A model generated the notes under the pieces. It had not been told where the DNA came from, ran no database searches, and worked only from the letters and a program-made list of their open reading frames with translations. Shown piece after piece: positions 16,318 to 25,397 of a DNA stretch of 64,000 bases (positions are counted from its first letter, which is position 1; each line of letters starts with the position of its first letter). A program made the translations under genes and the position numbers. Source of the DNA: Roseovarius sp. THAF9. Its GTDB lineage: Bacteria > Pseudomonadota > Alphaproteobacteria > Rhodobacterales > Rhodobacteraceae. Location: positions 62,001-126,000 of the forward strand of contig NZ_CP045405.1 in the NCBI RefSeq assembly GCF_009363715.1. The letters are read 5' to 3'.

Positions 16318-18420
16318 ATGCGTATAGCCTTGGCTTGGTATCGCGGGTTGCTTGTGAGTTTTGCAATCTTTCTGGTTTTAGTGGCAAGTCCTGTTCGCGC
16401 CTTGGAGTCCAATGCGTATCGGTCCGAAGCACTGACGGCGCGCTTGATCGTCGCGGAAGCGGGAATCGCCCCGGGATCGCTGTTTCTTTCGGCGGGTTTG
16501 AAGATTGAATTGGAGGAAGGATGGAAAGCGTACTGGCGGTCACCCGGCGAGGTTGGCCTGCCGCCGGAGATCGACTGGGAAGGGTCCACAAACCTTGAAT
16601 CCGTCGACATGCTTTGGCCCGCACCCACGCGTTTTCGCGCCTTCGGAATTGAAAACTTTGGCTACGGCAAGAAAGTTACATTTCCGTTACAATTGCAGCT
16701 TATGGATTCTGATAGGTCAGCCGAGCTGAAGGCAATCGTCAATCTGCTGATCTGCTCCAATGTGTGCGTCCCGGAAAGGTTTGAACTGACTCTCCCTGTT
16801 CCATTGGGATCCGGCGTCGACGCTAGAGCCGCGACCGAAATCGCGACATGGGCCGCTCGCGTACCTGTCGTAGGAACAGAAAGCGCAATAGCGATCTCGG
16901 GCGCAGCGCTGAAGCAGGGTCAATCTTTGGTTATTCACATGACGCGGCCTTCTGGCTGGAACAATCCCGATATTTTTCCGGAGTCTGATGCAGGCTCTGC
17001 ATTCGGTGCGCCCGATATCCGCCTTACAAATGATCGTACCGGTCTTTGGGCAAGTATTCCGATTCTCGCGTTAAGCGAGGAACAATCCTCCCTTCGAATT
17101 ACTGTCGTGGACGACGATGTCGCGGTTACATTCGATGATGTGAACACCACCGACATTGTACCTGCTCCACCTTACGCATCCGAAACCGGCCAAGATAGGG
17201 GTCAGTTTTTCCCGATTCTCTTGCTGTCCTTCCTGGGAGGGTTGATAGTGAACGTAATGCCATGCGTCTTGCCAGTTCTATCGATCAAATTCGGATCGGC
17301 GCTTCGAATGAAGAATCGCTCCGTTTCACAATTGCGCGCGGGGTTTGTCGCTACGGCTGGGGGAACTGTTGCTTTCATGTGGGTACTGGCCTTTGCGGTC
17401 ATAGCGCTGCAGATGCTCGGATATGCCGTTGGATGGGGTATGCAATTTCAGAATGCATATTTCTTGACAGCACTCATTCTCGTTGTCGGACTCTTCGCGA
17501 CTAATTTGTTTGGAGTTTTTGAAATTTCTTTGCCCAGCAGTTGGATGGCGAGGCTATCTGGCCGCTTTGGGCGGGGGTATGCCGAAGACTTCTCCACCGG
17601 CGCTCTGGCTGCGATACTTGCAACGCCTTGTTCCGCCCCGTTGCTGGGGACAGCCATTGCCTTCGCGCTTTCCGGCACGACAGGCGATATACTTGCGGTT
17701 TTCACAGCGATGGGGATTGGGCTTGCACTGCCATATATTCTGGTTGCCGCTTGGCCTGGTTTTCTGTCCCGACTGCCCAAACCGGGACCTTGGATGATAA
17801 GCTTGAAAATTGTTCTCGGATTGCTGCTTGCCGGAACCGTTGCATGGCTATGCTGGGTCTTGATTGGTGTGACGTCGCCAACCCTCACAGGCTTGGTGCT
17901 GCTGGGTCTTGGGTTCATCGTACTGGCTACGAGAGCCTATCAGGCCCAGCCCAATAACGGTTTGCTGTGGGGAATGACTGCGGTTTTGGGCATGACGTTG
18001 GCGGCCCCTGCACTGCTGCCAAAAGGCTCCGATGATGTAACAGACTCGATCAATTCTTACTGGGTCGAGTTCGACCGGTCCCGGATCGCGCGTGAAGTGT
18101 CGCAAGGCAAAACCGTATTCGTGGACGTTACTGCGGATTGGTGCATCACTTGTAAAGCAAACAAAACCCTGGTCCTAGATCGTGAACCAGTTTTGGGAGC
18201 ACTTGGCGAGGAAGCGGTGATTGCGATGCGCGCGGATTGGACGCGACCGGACGCGAGAATCCAATCCTATCTCGAGACACACGGCAGATACGCAATTCCG
18301 TTCAACATCGTCTACGGTCCAGATGCGCCTGAAGGTATCATTCTATCTGAATTGCTATCCGTGGATGCGGTTCTCGAAGCGCTGTCGGCTGCCGATCTCA
18401 GCGCTGTCCGAAAACGATGA
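16318..18420 (+). CDS. scsB: ScsB/DsbD-type thiol-disulfide reductase, 700 aa
   Basis: A signal peptide precedes an exported N-terminal domain with the redox pair CSNVC (Cys146/Cys150). A membrane domain has Cys316 (MPCVLP) and Cys438 (TPCSAP), and a C-terminal thioredoxin-like domain has WCITC (Cys610/613). This three-part layout passes electrons from cytoplasmic thioredoxin across the membrane to periplasmic thiols. The length and the N-terminal domain resemble ScsB (suppressor of copper sensitivity) more than classical DsbD of about 570 aa. A MerR-type promoter lies upstream at 15953. It is convergent with ccmFGHI, whose CcmG and CcmH need reduced Cys pairs and are likely clients. Confidence 0.85.
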   Translation: MRIALAWYRGLLVSFAIFLVLVASPVRALESNAYRSEALTARLIVAEAGIAPGSLFLSAGLKIELEEGWKAYWRSPGEVGLPPEIDWEGSTNLESVDMLWPAPTRFRAFGIENFGYGKKVTFPLQLQLMDSDRSAELKAIVNLLICSNVCVPERFELTLPVPLGSGVDARAATEIATWAARVPVVGTESAIAISGAALKQGQSLVIHMTRPSGWNNPDIFPESDAGSAFGAPDIRLTNDRTGLWASIPILALSEEQSSLRITVVDDDVAVTFDDVNTTDIVPAPPYASETGQDRGQFFPILLLSFLGGLIVNVMPCVLPVLSIKFGSALRMKNRSVSQLRAGFVATAGGTVAFMWVLAFAVIALQMLGYAVGWGMQFQNAYFLTALILVVGLFATNLFGVFEISLPSSWMARLSGRFGRGYAEDFSTGALAAILATPCSAPLLGTAIAFALSGTTGDILAVFTAMGIGLALPYILVAAWPGFLSRLPKPGPWMISLKIVLGLLLAGTVAWLCWVLIGVTSPTLTGLVLLGLGFIVLATRAYQAQPNNGLLWGMTAVLGMTLAAPALLPKGSDDVTDSINSYWVEFDRSRIAREVSQGKTVFVDVTADWCITCKANKTLVLDREPVLGALGEEAVIAMRADWTRPDARIQSYLETHGRYAIPFNIVYGPDAPEGIILSELLSVDAVLEALSAADLSAVRKR

Positions 18421-18518
18421 AATAGTGCCGTTGCATCGCTCAAGAGAGGCAGAACCTGCAATGGTTCAGTTTCAGGTGAAGGGAAGCTGTTATGTATCTG
18501 AGAATTCGCAGCCTCAAT

Positions 18519-19670
18519 TTATTTTTTGATCCGATCCAATCGGGCCGTGGCGGCGGCACGCGTCGGGTCGGTTTCCGGAAGGCTTTCGGCCAAGCTGCGC
18601 GCTTTGCCGGCGGCGTTCTGGGCAGCATCAAAGTCACCCAACACACTGTACGCCTCCGCTAGCCGAAGCCATCCTTCAAGATTGGCTGGGTCATTCAACA
18701 ATCGCGCCGCCAAGCGGTCAACCATGGAGCGGACAAAAGTGCTGCGCTCCTCGACTGACATATCTTGGGCGGCCTCGATATCGACCGCACGGGGGCCCCG
18801 TGCGTCCTGTGGATCCGGAATTAAATCAGCTAGAGTGACAGGGGTCTCTCCGACCTGTTCCCCCAATCGGTTGGCGACAGACAGAAAAAGTTCCATCCAC
18901 GGATAGGCGCGATCCGCTCTCTTGAGACGCTCGATCAAAAGCGCCCTCGCTTCCTCTGGAACCCCGTCCTGTTCGAGGATCCGGGCCCTATAGAAAATTG
19001 GGCCTGGATCATCAGGGTCCATCTCTGATGCACGTTCGATCACGCTTTCCGCTTGCGGCGTCACGATCCCGTTCTCGGCTGCGATCAAGGCCTCGGCAAA
19101 TAGCAGTAGGGTTGAGATATCTACATTGTCGCGAACTGTGACGCGTTCGAATGCATCGGCGGCATCATCGTAACGAGCTGTACGCATATAGGTCTGACCG
19201 AGCAGAACCCAACCATCACTTGGTCCACCCGACGGGTCAGCTTCAAGCCGGGTTTTTAATCTCTGGGTTAACTCTGAGAGGTTTGCGGCTTTCTGGATTT
19301 CAGATGCGCGAGACGCCAGAGGCTGGCTTTCGATCTTTGGCGAGCCGATTTGAGAATACAAAGCAAAGGCTACCAATGGCGTAGCAATGGCGGACGCGAA
19401 GATGATGCTTCGCCCACTTGCGCGCGACGACTCACGTGTCGCAAGCCGACCGGCAGCCAGAATGCGGCGTTTGATTTCAACCCTGGCCGCGTCCCCCTCG
19501 GTAACGGATATCAGATTCCGCTCTTGATCAATATCAATTTCGGAAAGCTGATCCTTGAGGATAACCAACGCTCCATCCTTTCTATTCAGGACTTCACCCG
19601 TTCGATAGAGACAGGACAAGAACAGGAGGGCGGTGATGGATGCCATCGCGCCTAACACCAACCAAATCAT
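18519..19670 (-). CDS. ccmI: Cytochrome c maturation protein CcmI (CycH-like)
   Basis: 383 aa with two N-terminal membrane segments (MIWLVLGAMASITALLFLSC and IIFASAIATPLVAFALYS) enclosing a cytoplasmic loop with a leucine-zipper-like stretch. A periplasmic TPR region follows (YMRTARYDDAADAFERVT; WLRLAEAYSVLGDFDAAQNAAG). CcmI binds the C-terminus of apocytochrome c and hands it to CcmF/CcmH. Its start overlaps the ccmH stop by 4 bp. The gene order ccmF-ccmG-ccmH-ccmI is tight and complete for the haem-ligation module. Confidence 0.9.
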   Translation of the reverse strand: MIWLVLGAMASITALLFLSCLYRTGEVLNRKDGALVILKDQLSEIDIDQERNLISVTEGDAARVEIKRRILAAGRLATRESSRASGRSIIFASAIATPLVAFALYSQIGSPKIESQPLASRASEIQKAANLSELTQRLKTRLEADPSGGPSDGWVLLGQTYMRTARYDDAADAFERVTVRDNVDISTLLLFAEALIAAENGIVTPQAESVIERASEMDPDDPGPIFYRARILEQDGVPEEARALLIERLKRADRAYPWMELFLSVANRLGEQVGETPVTLADLIPDPQDARGPRAVDIEAAQDMSVEERSTFVRSMVDRLAARLLNDPANLEGWLRLAEAYSVLGDFDAAQNAAGKARSLAESLPETDPTRAAATARLDRIKK

Positions 19671-20152
19671 GGGCCTCTCCGTCCTTCATTCTCCTTAAAA
19701 ATGGCCTCGAACTCACGCTCTTCATCGGGGCTCAGTGGATCAGCAGTGCCATCAAGAACCGCCCTGCTTCGGCGCCTGATTGTGACAAAGACAACGCTAA
19801 TCCCAACGGCAAGAAGAACCGCAGGTCCGAACCACAACAAATATGTGGCGGGTTTCAGTCGCGGCTTGAAAAGGACGAAGTCACCGTAGCGATCTACGAA
19901 AAACGCAATGATCTCGTCATCTGTTTCACCTGCAATCAGACGTTCGCGCAGCAAGGTGCGCATCGTTCGGGCAACACCAGCATTCGAGCTATCGATATCC
20001 TGATTTTGGCAGACAACGCAGCGTAACTGCTTTGAAAGCTCCCGGGCGCGCGACTCAAGCACCGGATCATCCAGCAACTCATCTGGCTCCACAGCCCAGG
20101 CCGCGGTTGTCGCGGCAAGCACCAGTACGAGTAAATAGAGCCAACCCTTCAT
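19667..20152 (-). CDS. ccmH: Cytochrome c maturation protein CcmH (CcmL-type)
   Basis: 161 aa: signal peptide, then the family signature LRCVVCQNQDIDSSNAG with redox Cys45 and Cys48, the helical segment MRTLLRERLIAGETDDEIIAFFVDRYGDFVLFKP, one membrane anchor, and a short tail. It is a periplasmic-facing thiol protein that keeps the apocytochrome CxxCH reduced or bound before haem attachment. It overlaps ccmG and ccmI by 4 bp on either side. Confidence 0.93.
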   Translation of the reverse strand: MKGWLYLLVLVLAATTAAWAVEPDELLDDPVLESRARELSKQLRCVVCQNQDIDSSNAGVARTMRTLLRERLIAGETDDEIIAFFVDRYGDFVLFKPRLKPATYLLWFGPAVLLAVGISVVFVTIRRRSRAVLDGTADPLSPDEEREFEAIFKENEGRRGP

Positions 20153-20700
20153 GATTGACCACCTGCTGCGGCCAACGCAGCACGAATTTCATCCTGTGCC
20201 TCTGGCGTCACAATGGGACCAACATAGCGATAGACTACGATCCCCGTTCCATCGATCACGAAAGTCTCCGGTACGCCGGAGATACCCCACTCAATCCCGA
20301 CGCGGCCTTCGCTGTCTGATCCGATCCTCTCATAGGGGTTGCCAAGCTCCTCCAGCCAATTGGCTGCATCTGCTGATTTGTCCATGTAGTTGATCCCCAT
20401 CAGCCGAACACCGTCCTGTTCGACAAGCCTTGTGAGCACCACATGCTCAGCACGACAGGGCACGCACCATGAAGCGAATACATTGACCAAAACCGGCTCG
20501 CCAACGCTACGAAGGGCTGCGGACGACAGTCCGGGTGTCTGAGTACCCTCTACCGGTGGGAGTTCAAAATCCGGAACTGGTTCGGAGACCAAAGCGGAAG
20601 GGATTGCGTTAGGATCACGGTCTGGGTTGAGCCCCCAGAACAAAAATCCACCCAAGACTACTGCGATCAGCGCTGGCAGCGCGAGAATGATTTTCTTCAT
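20149..20700 (-). CDS. ccmG: Thiol-disulfide protein CcmG (DsbE)
   Basis: 183 aa from ATG 20700 (MKKIILALPALIAVVLGG); the upstream extension of the frame lies inside ccmF. An N-terminal membrane anchor is followed by a thioredoxin fold with FASWCVPCRAEH (Cys79/Cys82) and the cis-Pro region ISGVPETFVID. It reduces apocytochrome thiols in the periplasm and is itself recharged by a DsbD/ScsB/CcdA-type protein; the ScsB homologue at 16318 is the nearby candidate. Confidence 0.92.
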   Translation of the reverse strand: MKKIILALPALIAVVLGGFLFWGLNPDRDPNAIPSALVSEPVPDFELPPVEGTQTPGLSSAALRSVGEPVLVNVFASWCVPCRAEHVVLTRLVEQDGVRLMGINYMDKSADAANWLEELGNPYERIGSDSEGRVGIEWGISGVPETFVIDGTGIVVYRYVGPIVTPEAQDEIRAALAAAGGQS

Positions 20701-20704
20701 CGTA

Positions 20705-22696
20705 TCATTCCGCCGGTTGAAGCGCTGACGACCGGCTCTTTGGCGACGGCGCACCCACCCGCAATCTCCGGTCCGATAGCGAGAGGGACCCGCCAAGCAC
20801 CAGCATCGTCGCTCCGATCCATATCCAATTAACCAGTGGTTCGTAGAGGATGCGCAAATTCCACTGGCCCGACGCCGTTTCGGCCGCAGGTTCACTGATG
20901 GTGACGTAGAGATCACCGCTTAGCGTTGATCGGATTGCAGATTCGGTTGTGGACGTCCCCGCAACTGGATAGCTTCTGCGCTCCGGACGAAGAAGCGTAA
21001 TCTCCCGTCCATCTTTCAAGACGCGAAGCTGGCCTTGTTGTGCGATGTAGTTTGGACCACGGAACCGTTCGACGCCGTCGAATATTACCTCAAAACCTGC
21101 GATGTCCACGGTCGACCCCGGTTCTGCGAAAAGAACACGTTCTTCCTTCCAGGCTGTTGAACCTACGAATCCAAGCACAAGCATTGCAACGCCGAGATGC
21201 GCGAGCGTCATACCGTGCGCGGAGCGCGGCAGGTTCCGCGCGCGACGCAGCGACTGAGAAAGCGGTAGATCAAAGAGCTTGATACGCAGCGCCCATTCGC
21301 GCAAAGTCGCAAAAAAAACCCAGGCTGCAATCCCTATTGAGACCACAGCGAGCAGGGGCCCGTTTGTCTGAAGGTACCAAACGATCCCCGCGACACCAAT
21401 CGCGATACCAAAAATCAAACGCAGCCGTTGCCAGATACCGGGAAGATCGGCCCGTTTCCAAGACAGGAATGGGCCAACTCCCATTATTATGACGAGCGGC
21501 AGCATGAAAGGGATAAAAGTCGCGTTGAAATACGGTGGTCCTACAGAGATCTTTTCTTCAGTCACCGCTTCCACAAACAATGGATAGAGTGTTCCAAAAA
21601 GGACGGTCGCCGTTGCGGTCGCGAGCAGAAGATTATTGAGCAAAAGCCCAGCCTCGCGGCTGATTGGCCGAAAGACGCCAACCGATCCAAGCTGAGGCGC
21701 GCGCCATGCGTAAAGTGTCAGTGAGCCGACAATTGTCACACCAAGAAGGCCGAGAATGTACACGCCGCGCGCTGGGTCGACCGCGAACGCGTGAACGGAT
21801 GTCAAAATGCCGGATCTGACGATAAATGTCCCAAGAAGTGACAGAGAAAAGGTCAGGATGGCTAAAAGAATGGTCCAGCTTTTGAACGTATCCCGCTTTT
21901 CCGTGACAATAGCCGAGTGCAGGAGTGCCGTGCCGAGAAGCCAAGGCATGAAGGATGCGTTTTCAACCGGGTCCCAAAACCACCAGCCGCCCCAGCCAAG
22001 TTCGTAATACGCCCACCAAGAGCCGAGTGCGATCCCCGCAGTGAGGCTGATCCAGGCCGTCAGAGTCCATGGCCGCACCCAACGCGCCCATGCGGGATCC
22101 ACCCGGCCCTCTATCAGAGCCGCGACCGCGAAGGAGAAGACGATCGAGAAGCCGACATACCCAAAATACAAGAGCGGGGGGTGCATCGCCAACCCGATGT
22201 CCTGCAGAAGCGGGTTAAGATCCGTGCCATCCAGAGGCGGCGGGAAAACCCGCTCGAACGGATTGGATGTAAAGAGCATGAAGCTCAGGAAACCGACACT
22301 AATCCAGGCTTGAACCGATAACGTTCGCGCTTTGAGACCAACCGGAATGTTTCTGCCCAGCAGCGCGACCCCAGCCCCGAAAAGTACGAGAATAAGGGTC
22401 CAGAGAAGCAGGGACCCTTCGTGGCTGCCCCAAGTGCCCGCAACCTTGAAGATCATCGGCTTTAGCGAGTGGGAATTTTCCACTACGTTTTGAACAGTGA
22501 AATCACTGACAACAAATGAGCGCATGAGTGCGCCAAACGCAATTGCAACCAATGTCACCTGAATCGCGGCTGTCGTCTTCGCACTTTCCATCCAAAGCAC
22601 GCGCCCCGTGTTCGCCCCTACAATTGGCAGGACACTTTGAACAATTGCGACTGCAAGCGCCAAGACTAGCGCAAACTGTCCAATCTCAGGCGTCAT
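20705..22696 (-). CDS. ccmF: Cytochrome c haem lyase CcmF
   Basis: I chose ATG 22696 (MTPEIGQFALVLALAV), which gives 663 aa, the normal CcmF length; the open frame extends upstream but adds a non-family sequence. It is a multi-pass membrane protein with the tryptophan-rich haem-handling motif WGGWWFWDPVENASFMPWL at about residue 240 and the large periplasmic domain before the last membrane segment. No ccmABCDE genes are here, so haem export and CcmE must come from elsewhere in the genome. A MerR-type promoter lies 194 bp upstream at 22890, implying a metal-induced second copy of the ligation module. Confidence 0.93.
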   Translation of the reverse strand: MTPEIGQFALVLALAVAIVQSVLPIVGANTGRVLWMESAKTTAAIQVTLVAIAFGALMRSFVVSDFTVQNVVENSHSLKPMIFKVAGTWGSHEGSLLLWTLILVLFGAGVALLGRNIPVGLKARTLSVQAWISVGFLSFMLFTSNPFERVFPPPLDGTDLNPLLQDIGLAMHPPLLYFGYVGFSIVFSFAVAALIEGRVDPAWARWVRPWTLTAWISLTAGIALGSWWAYYELGWGGWWFWDPVENASFMPWLLGTALLHSAIVTEKRDTFKSWTILLAILTFSLSLLGTFIVRSGILTSVHAFAVDPARGVYILGLLGVTIVGSLTLYAWRAPQLGSVGVFRPISREAGLLLNNLLLATATATVLFGTLYPLFVEAVTEEKISVGPPYFNATFIPFMLPLVIIMGVGPFLSWKRADLPGIWQRLRLIFGIAIGVAGIVWYLQTNGPLLAVVSIGIAAWVFFATLREWALRIKLFDLPLSQSLRRARNLPRSAHGMTLAHLGVAMLVLGFVGSTAWKEERVLFAEPGSTVDIAGFEVIFDGVERFRGPNYIAQQGQLRVLKDGREITLLRPERRSYPVAGTSTTESAIRSTLSGDLYVTISEPAAETASGQWNLRILYEPLVNWIWIGATMLVLGGSLSLSDRRLRVGAPSPKSRSSALQPAE

Positions 22697-22889
22697 GTTG
22701 CATGTTCCCGACGAGCGCTCTCGGATCACGGAGAACGACTTCTCCACTATGGCATTGGTCAACGAGATTTCTTATCATTTCGATCTACTTCGGCCAGTCG
22801 AGAACGGTTTCGCGAATTATTGACATCGACCCAACCGGAAACTTTCTGTGTCCAAGTCGCGATTGGAGCCACTGTGTTGATTCGACTTC

Positions 22890-22920
22890 ATCGTAGTTCC
22901 TGAAGCAGCTGTAGGTTCAA
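22890..22920 (-). promoter_or_regulatory. MerR-type promoter upstream of ccmFGHI
   Basis: On the minus strand TTGAAC (22915-22920), the 19-bp spacer CTACAGCTGCTTCAGGAAC, then TACGAT (22890-22895). The spacer is nearly identical to that of the divergent sco promoter at 23149. The remainder of the 507-bp intergenic region (22697-23203) shows no gene. Confidence 0.75.
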
Positions 22921-23148
22921 ACGTTTTAATTTTTGCTTTGGCTCTCAGATCCGCTGATTGCTATCTTTTAATATTTAAAACGCTTTGCACGGACCTTGGC
23001 ATCGTGGATGCTTGCAGATCGTCACCAGCGTGACGTCGATCGCGAACCTAACCAATACGACAAATGACAATCTGGGCAGTCATTCAAAACGGATGGCAAC
23101 TTCCCATTCACAGTCGCGTGACGTGCCGTCTCAGAAGGATAAAAGAGC

Positions 23149-23179
23149 TTGAACCTACAGCTGCTGCAGGATGTACGAG
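23149..23179 (+). promoter_or_regulatory. MerR-type promoter of the sco-dsb-lspA-lnt operon
   Basis: TTGAAC (23149-23154), the 19-bp spacer CTACAGCTGCTGCAGGATG with perfect dyad CTGCAG at its centre, then TACGAG (23174-23179). It overlaps the first ATG of the sco frame (23171), which therefore cannot be the translation start. Confidence 0.8.
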
Positions 23180-23203
23180 AAAGAAAAAATCGGAGCAGAA
23201 ATT

Positions 23204-23818
23204 GTGCAAAGCTGCGTGGTGCTTTCAGGTCTTCAGAAGATATTGTGGATGCTGGCGGGTGCGGCATCGTTCGCCTTTATCGGGTTTTTGTTATCGGCTG
23301 ACTACCGTGCCGCCAGCTGGCGAGATGTAAGTGAACCGCCGTTTTTTGCGGAGTTCGAACTAACAGGGCACAATGGAATGGTTTTTACAGAAGAGGACTT
23401 CGAAGGCCAGTGGATGCTGGTTTTCTTCGGCTTCACAAATTGTCCTGACATCTGTCCAACGACGCTCTCAGAGGTCGCAGCGGTGATGGAGGGTTTGGGA
23501 GATGACGCGTCAAAAGTCCAACCAATCTTCATCACGATAGATCCCCAACGAGACAACCCGACCGCACTGGCGCAGTATGTGCCAAAGTTCGACGCGGGCA
23601 TCATCGGGCTCACAGGCACACCGGAACAGATCGATGAGACATCCGAAACCTTTCCAATCTTCTACGAGCGGATCGAGGAAGCTGCAGCATCAGACGGCTA
23701 TACAATGGGGCATACATCACATCTTTTCCTTTTCGACACGCAAGCAGGCTTCGCAAAATCTTGGCCCTATGGCACCCCCGCTCAAGATATCCTCGCCGAC
23801 CTAAGAGAGAGGCTCTGA
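23204..23818 (+). CDS. Sco1/SenC/PrrC-type copper chaperone (first copy)
   Basis: The in-frame ATG at 23171 lies inside the promoter, so I use GTG 23204, which has GGAG eight bases upstream; ATG 23249 is another option. A membrane anchor (KILWMLAGAASFAFIGFLLS) precedes a thioredoxin-like fold with the copper motif TNCPDICPTT and the distal His in YTMGHTSHLFLF. Sco proteins deliver or reduce copper for the CuA site of cytochrome oxidase and can act as periplasmic thiol reductases. It is the first gene of a very compact plus-strand operon; dsbB follows after 4 bp. One of three Sco genes in the window. Confidence 0.88.
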   Translation: MQSCVVLSGLQKILWMLAGAASFAFIGFLLSADYRAASWRDVSEPPFFAEFELTGHNGMVFTEEDFEGQWMLVFFGFTNCPDICPTTLSEVAAVMEGLGDDASKVQPIFITIDPQRDNPTALAQYVPKFDAGIIGLTGTPEQIDETSETFPIFYERIEEAAASDGYTMGHTSHLFLFDTQAGFAKSWPYGTPAQDILADLRERL

Positions 23819-23822
23819 TTTT

Positions 23823-24245
23823 ATGACCCGACTTTCCGGAGAGACTGCTCTCGGCCTGGCTTGGTTCATCGCGCTAAACGCATCTCTCGCCGTACTCTTC
23901 ATCGGGGAGGTGCTGGGGCAGACTCCTTGCTTACTCTGCTGGGTTCAACGCACTTTCATGTTCCCCTTGGCCATAATTCTCGGGCTTGGGCTGTGGTGGC
24001 AGGACCGGCGCGTCGGTCGCTACGCGATCGCGCTGGCTATCGGTGGCGCCGCCATAGCACTTTGGCACCTCGGCCTCTATTTCGGGCTGATTCCCGAACG
24101 CATCCAGCCCTGCACTGCGAGCGGCCCATCCTGTACCGACGACAATCAATTGTTCTTCGGCATTCCTATCCCACTGATGGCGCTCGTCGCCTTCGCGATG
24201 ATCGGTCTGCTGTCGGCTGTCTCACTGAAGGAAACACAAAAATGA
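23823..24245 (+). CDS. dsbB: DsbB/BdbC-type disulfide bond formation membrane protein
   Basis: 140 aa with four membrane segments. The first redox pair is TPCLLCWVQR (periplasmic loop 1) and the second is QPCTASGPSC (loop 2), followed by the short final helix. It re-oxidises DsbA and passes electrons to quinone. The compact size and C-x2-C/C-x6-C pattern are BdbC/DsbI-like. The stop overlaps the next ATG (ATGA), coupling it to the DsbA-like partner. Confidence 0.88.
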   Translation: MTRLSGETALGLAWFIALNASLAVLFIGEVLGQTPCLLCWVQRTFMFPLAIILGLGLWWQDRRVGRYAIALAIGGAAIALWHLGLYFGLIPERIQPCTASGPSCTDDNQLFFGIPIPLMALVAFAMIGLLSAVSLKETQK

Positions 24246-24901
24246 AACGACGCGGCCTCATCCTGTCCGTTCTCGCTCTCGGTGCCGCCGGTTTCGGCGG
24301 TGCCGCATGGTACGCAACCCGCCCCGAGGCGATTGCCGAGGCCGCCCCCGTCGACCCGCAATTGGCCGATGGGCTGATCCGGCCCTATTCCCCGATCCTC
24401 GGCCCCGAGACGGCGCCTGTCACGATTGTCGAGTTTTTCGATCCAGCTTGCGAGGCGTGCCGCGCATTCTATCCCGTGGTCAAGGATATCATGGCTGGGC
24501 ACGGTAATGCGGTACGTGTCGTAATTAGATACACTGCCTTTCACGGGGACGCTTCGGTGGAAGCGATCCGTGTTCTTGAAGCTGCGCGGATGCAGGACGT
24601 GTTCGAACCGGTGCTCGAAGCGGTCTTGCAAGAGCAGCCCCGATGGGCGTCCCATGGTGCGCCGGAGCCGGGTTTGCTCCTTGAGATTGCCGCAAGCGGA
24701 GGTCTGGATGTCGAAGCGCCCCAGACGCAGATGCTGGCCCCCGATGTTGTAGCGGTGCTGAACCAAGACCGTGCCGATGTCAAAACGTTTGGCGTGCGAC
24801 AAACGCCCACGTTTTACGTAAATGCCAAACCGCTAGACCCGTTCGGTGAGGCGGAACTACGGCGGCTGGTGGCGACGGAAGTTGCGGCCAGCCAAAGTTG
24901 A
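24242..24901 (+). CDS. DsbA/BdbD-type thiol oxidase (DSBA-like thioredoxin domain)
   Basis: 219 aa. An N-terminal signal/anchor (RRGLILSVLALGAAGFGGAAW) precedes a thioredoxin fold with FFDPACEACRAFYPV (Cys-Glu-Ala-Cys) and the cis-Pro region VRQTPTFYVNAKPL. Start ATG 24242 overlaps the dsbB stop. Together with DsbB it forms a complete oxidative disulfide pair inside a copper-protein operon. It probably serves Cys-containing copper proteins or Sco; the CEAC motif is unlike the CPHC of E. coli DsbA. Confidence 0.85.
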   Translation: MKRRGLILSVLALGAAGFGGAAWYATRPEAIAEAAPVDPQLADGLIRPYSPILGPETAPVTIVEFFDPACEACRAFYPVVKDIMAGHGNAVRVVIRYTAFHGDASVEAIRVLEAARMQDVFEPVLEAVLQEQPRWASHGAPEPGLLLEIAASGGLDVEAPQTQMLAPDVVAVLNQDRADVKTFGVRQTPTFYVNAKPLDPFGEAELRRLVATEVAASQS

Positions 24902-24929
24902 TACGCGGTCAGATGCAGGAGAAATTGTC

Positions 24930-25397
24930 GTGAAAAAACTTCCACACATCAAGGGATTGGCCTTTCTCTTGCTGCTCACGGGCCTGTCGGCCCCGGGATT
25001 TGCCGGCTCGGAGGATGTCGTCGTCGAGAGCGCGTGGTCCCGCGCCTCGATCGGCACGAGCCGTCCGGGGGCTGCCTACATGACCGTGCGCAACAGGGGT
25101 GACGACGCCGTTACGCTGACCAAAATTGCGACACCGCTGGCAATGATGCCCCAGATCCATGAGACGAAAACCGACTCCGCTGGCCTCAGTTCCATGGCGC
25201 CTGCAGGCGAGATCACGATTGAGCCCGGCCAAAGCGTGGCATTGGAGCCGGGCGGGCTGCACGCCATGCTCATGAAGCTGCAAGAGCCGATGGCCGAAGG
25301 CGAGACTTTCCCGCTGACACTGACCTTCTCGGATGGCGGCAAGGTGACGGTCGAGGTCCCAATCCTCGGGATCGCCGCGCGTGGACCAGAGGGCTGA
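24930..25397 (+). CDS. PCu(A)C periplasmic copper chaperone
   Basis: 155 aa from GTG 24930, chosen for its AGGAG site and the signal peptide (GLAFLLLLTGLSAPGFA) it gives. The copper-binding H/M signature is present: MMPQIHET ... GLSSMAP ... GGLHAMLM. These proteins carry Cu(I) in the periplasm and work with Sco to load CuA. It is followed, with a 1-base overlap, by a second sco gene, the classical PCu(A)C-Sco pairing. Confidence 0.9.
   Translation: MKKLPHIKGLAFLLLLTGLSAPGFAGSEDVVVESAWSRASIGTSRPGAAYMTVRNRGDDAVTLTKIATPLAMMPQIHETKTDSAGLSSMAPAGEITIEPGQSVALEPGGLHAMLMKLQEPMAEGETFPLTLTFSDGGKVTVEVPILGIAARGPEG

Noticed and set aside
22820..22891. 24-codon leader peptide just after the ccm promoter
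   Set aside because: Its ATG overlaps the -10 box, so it would not be within the transcript.
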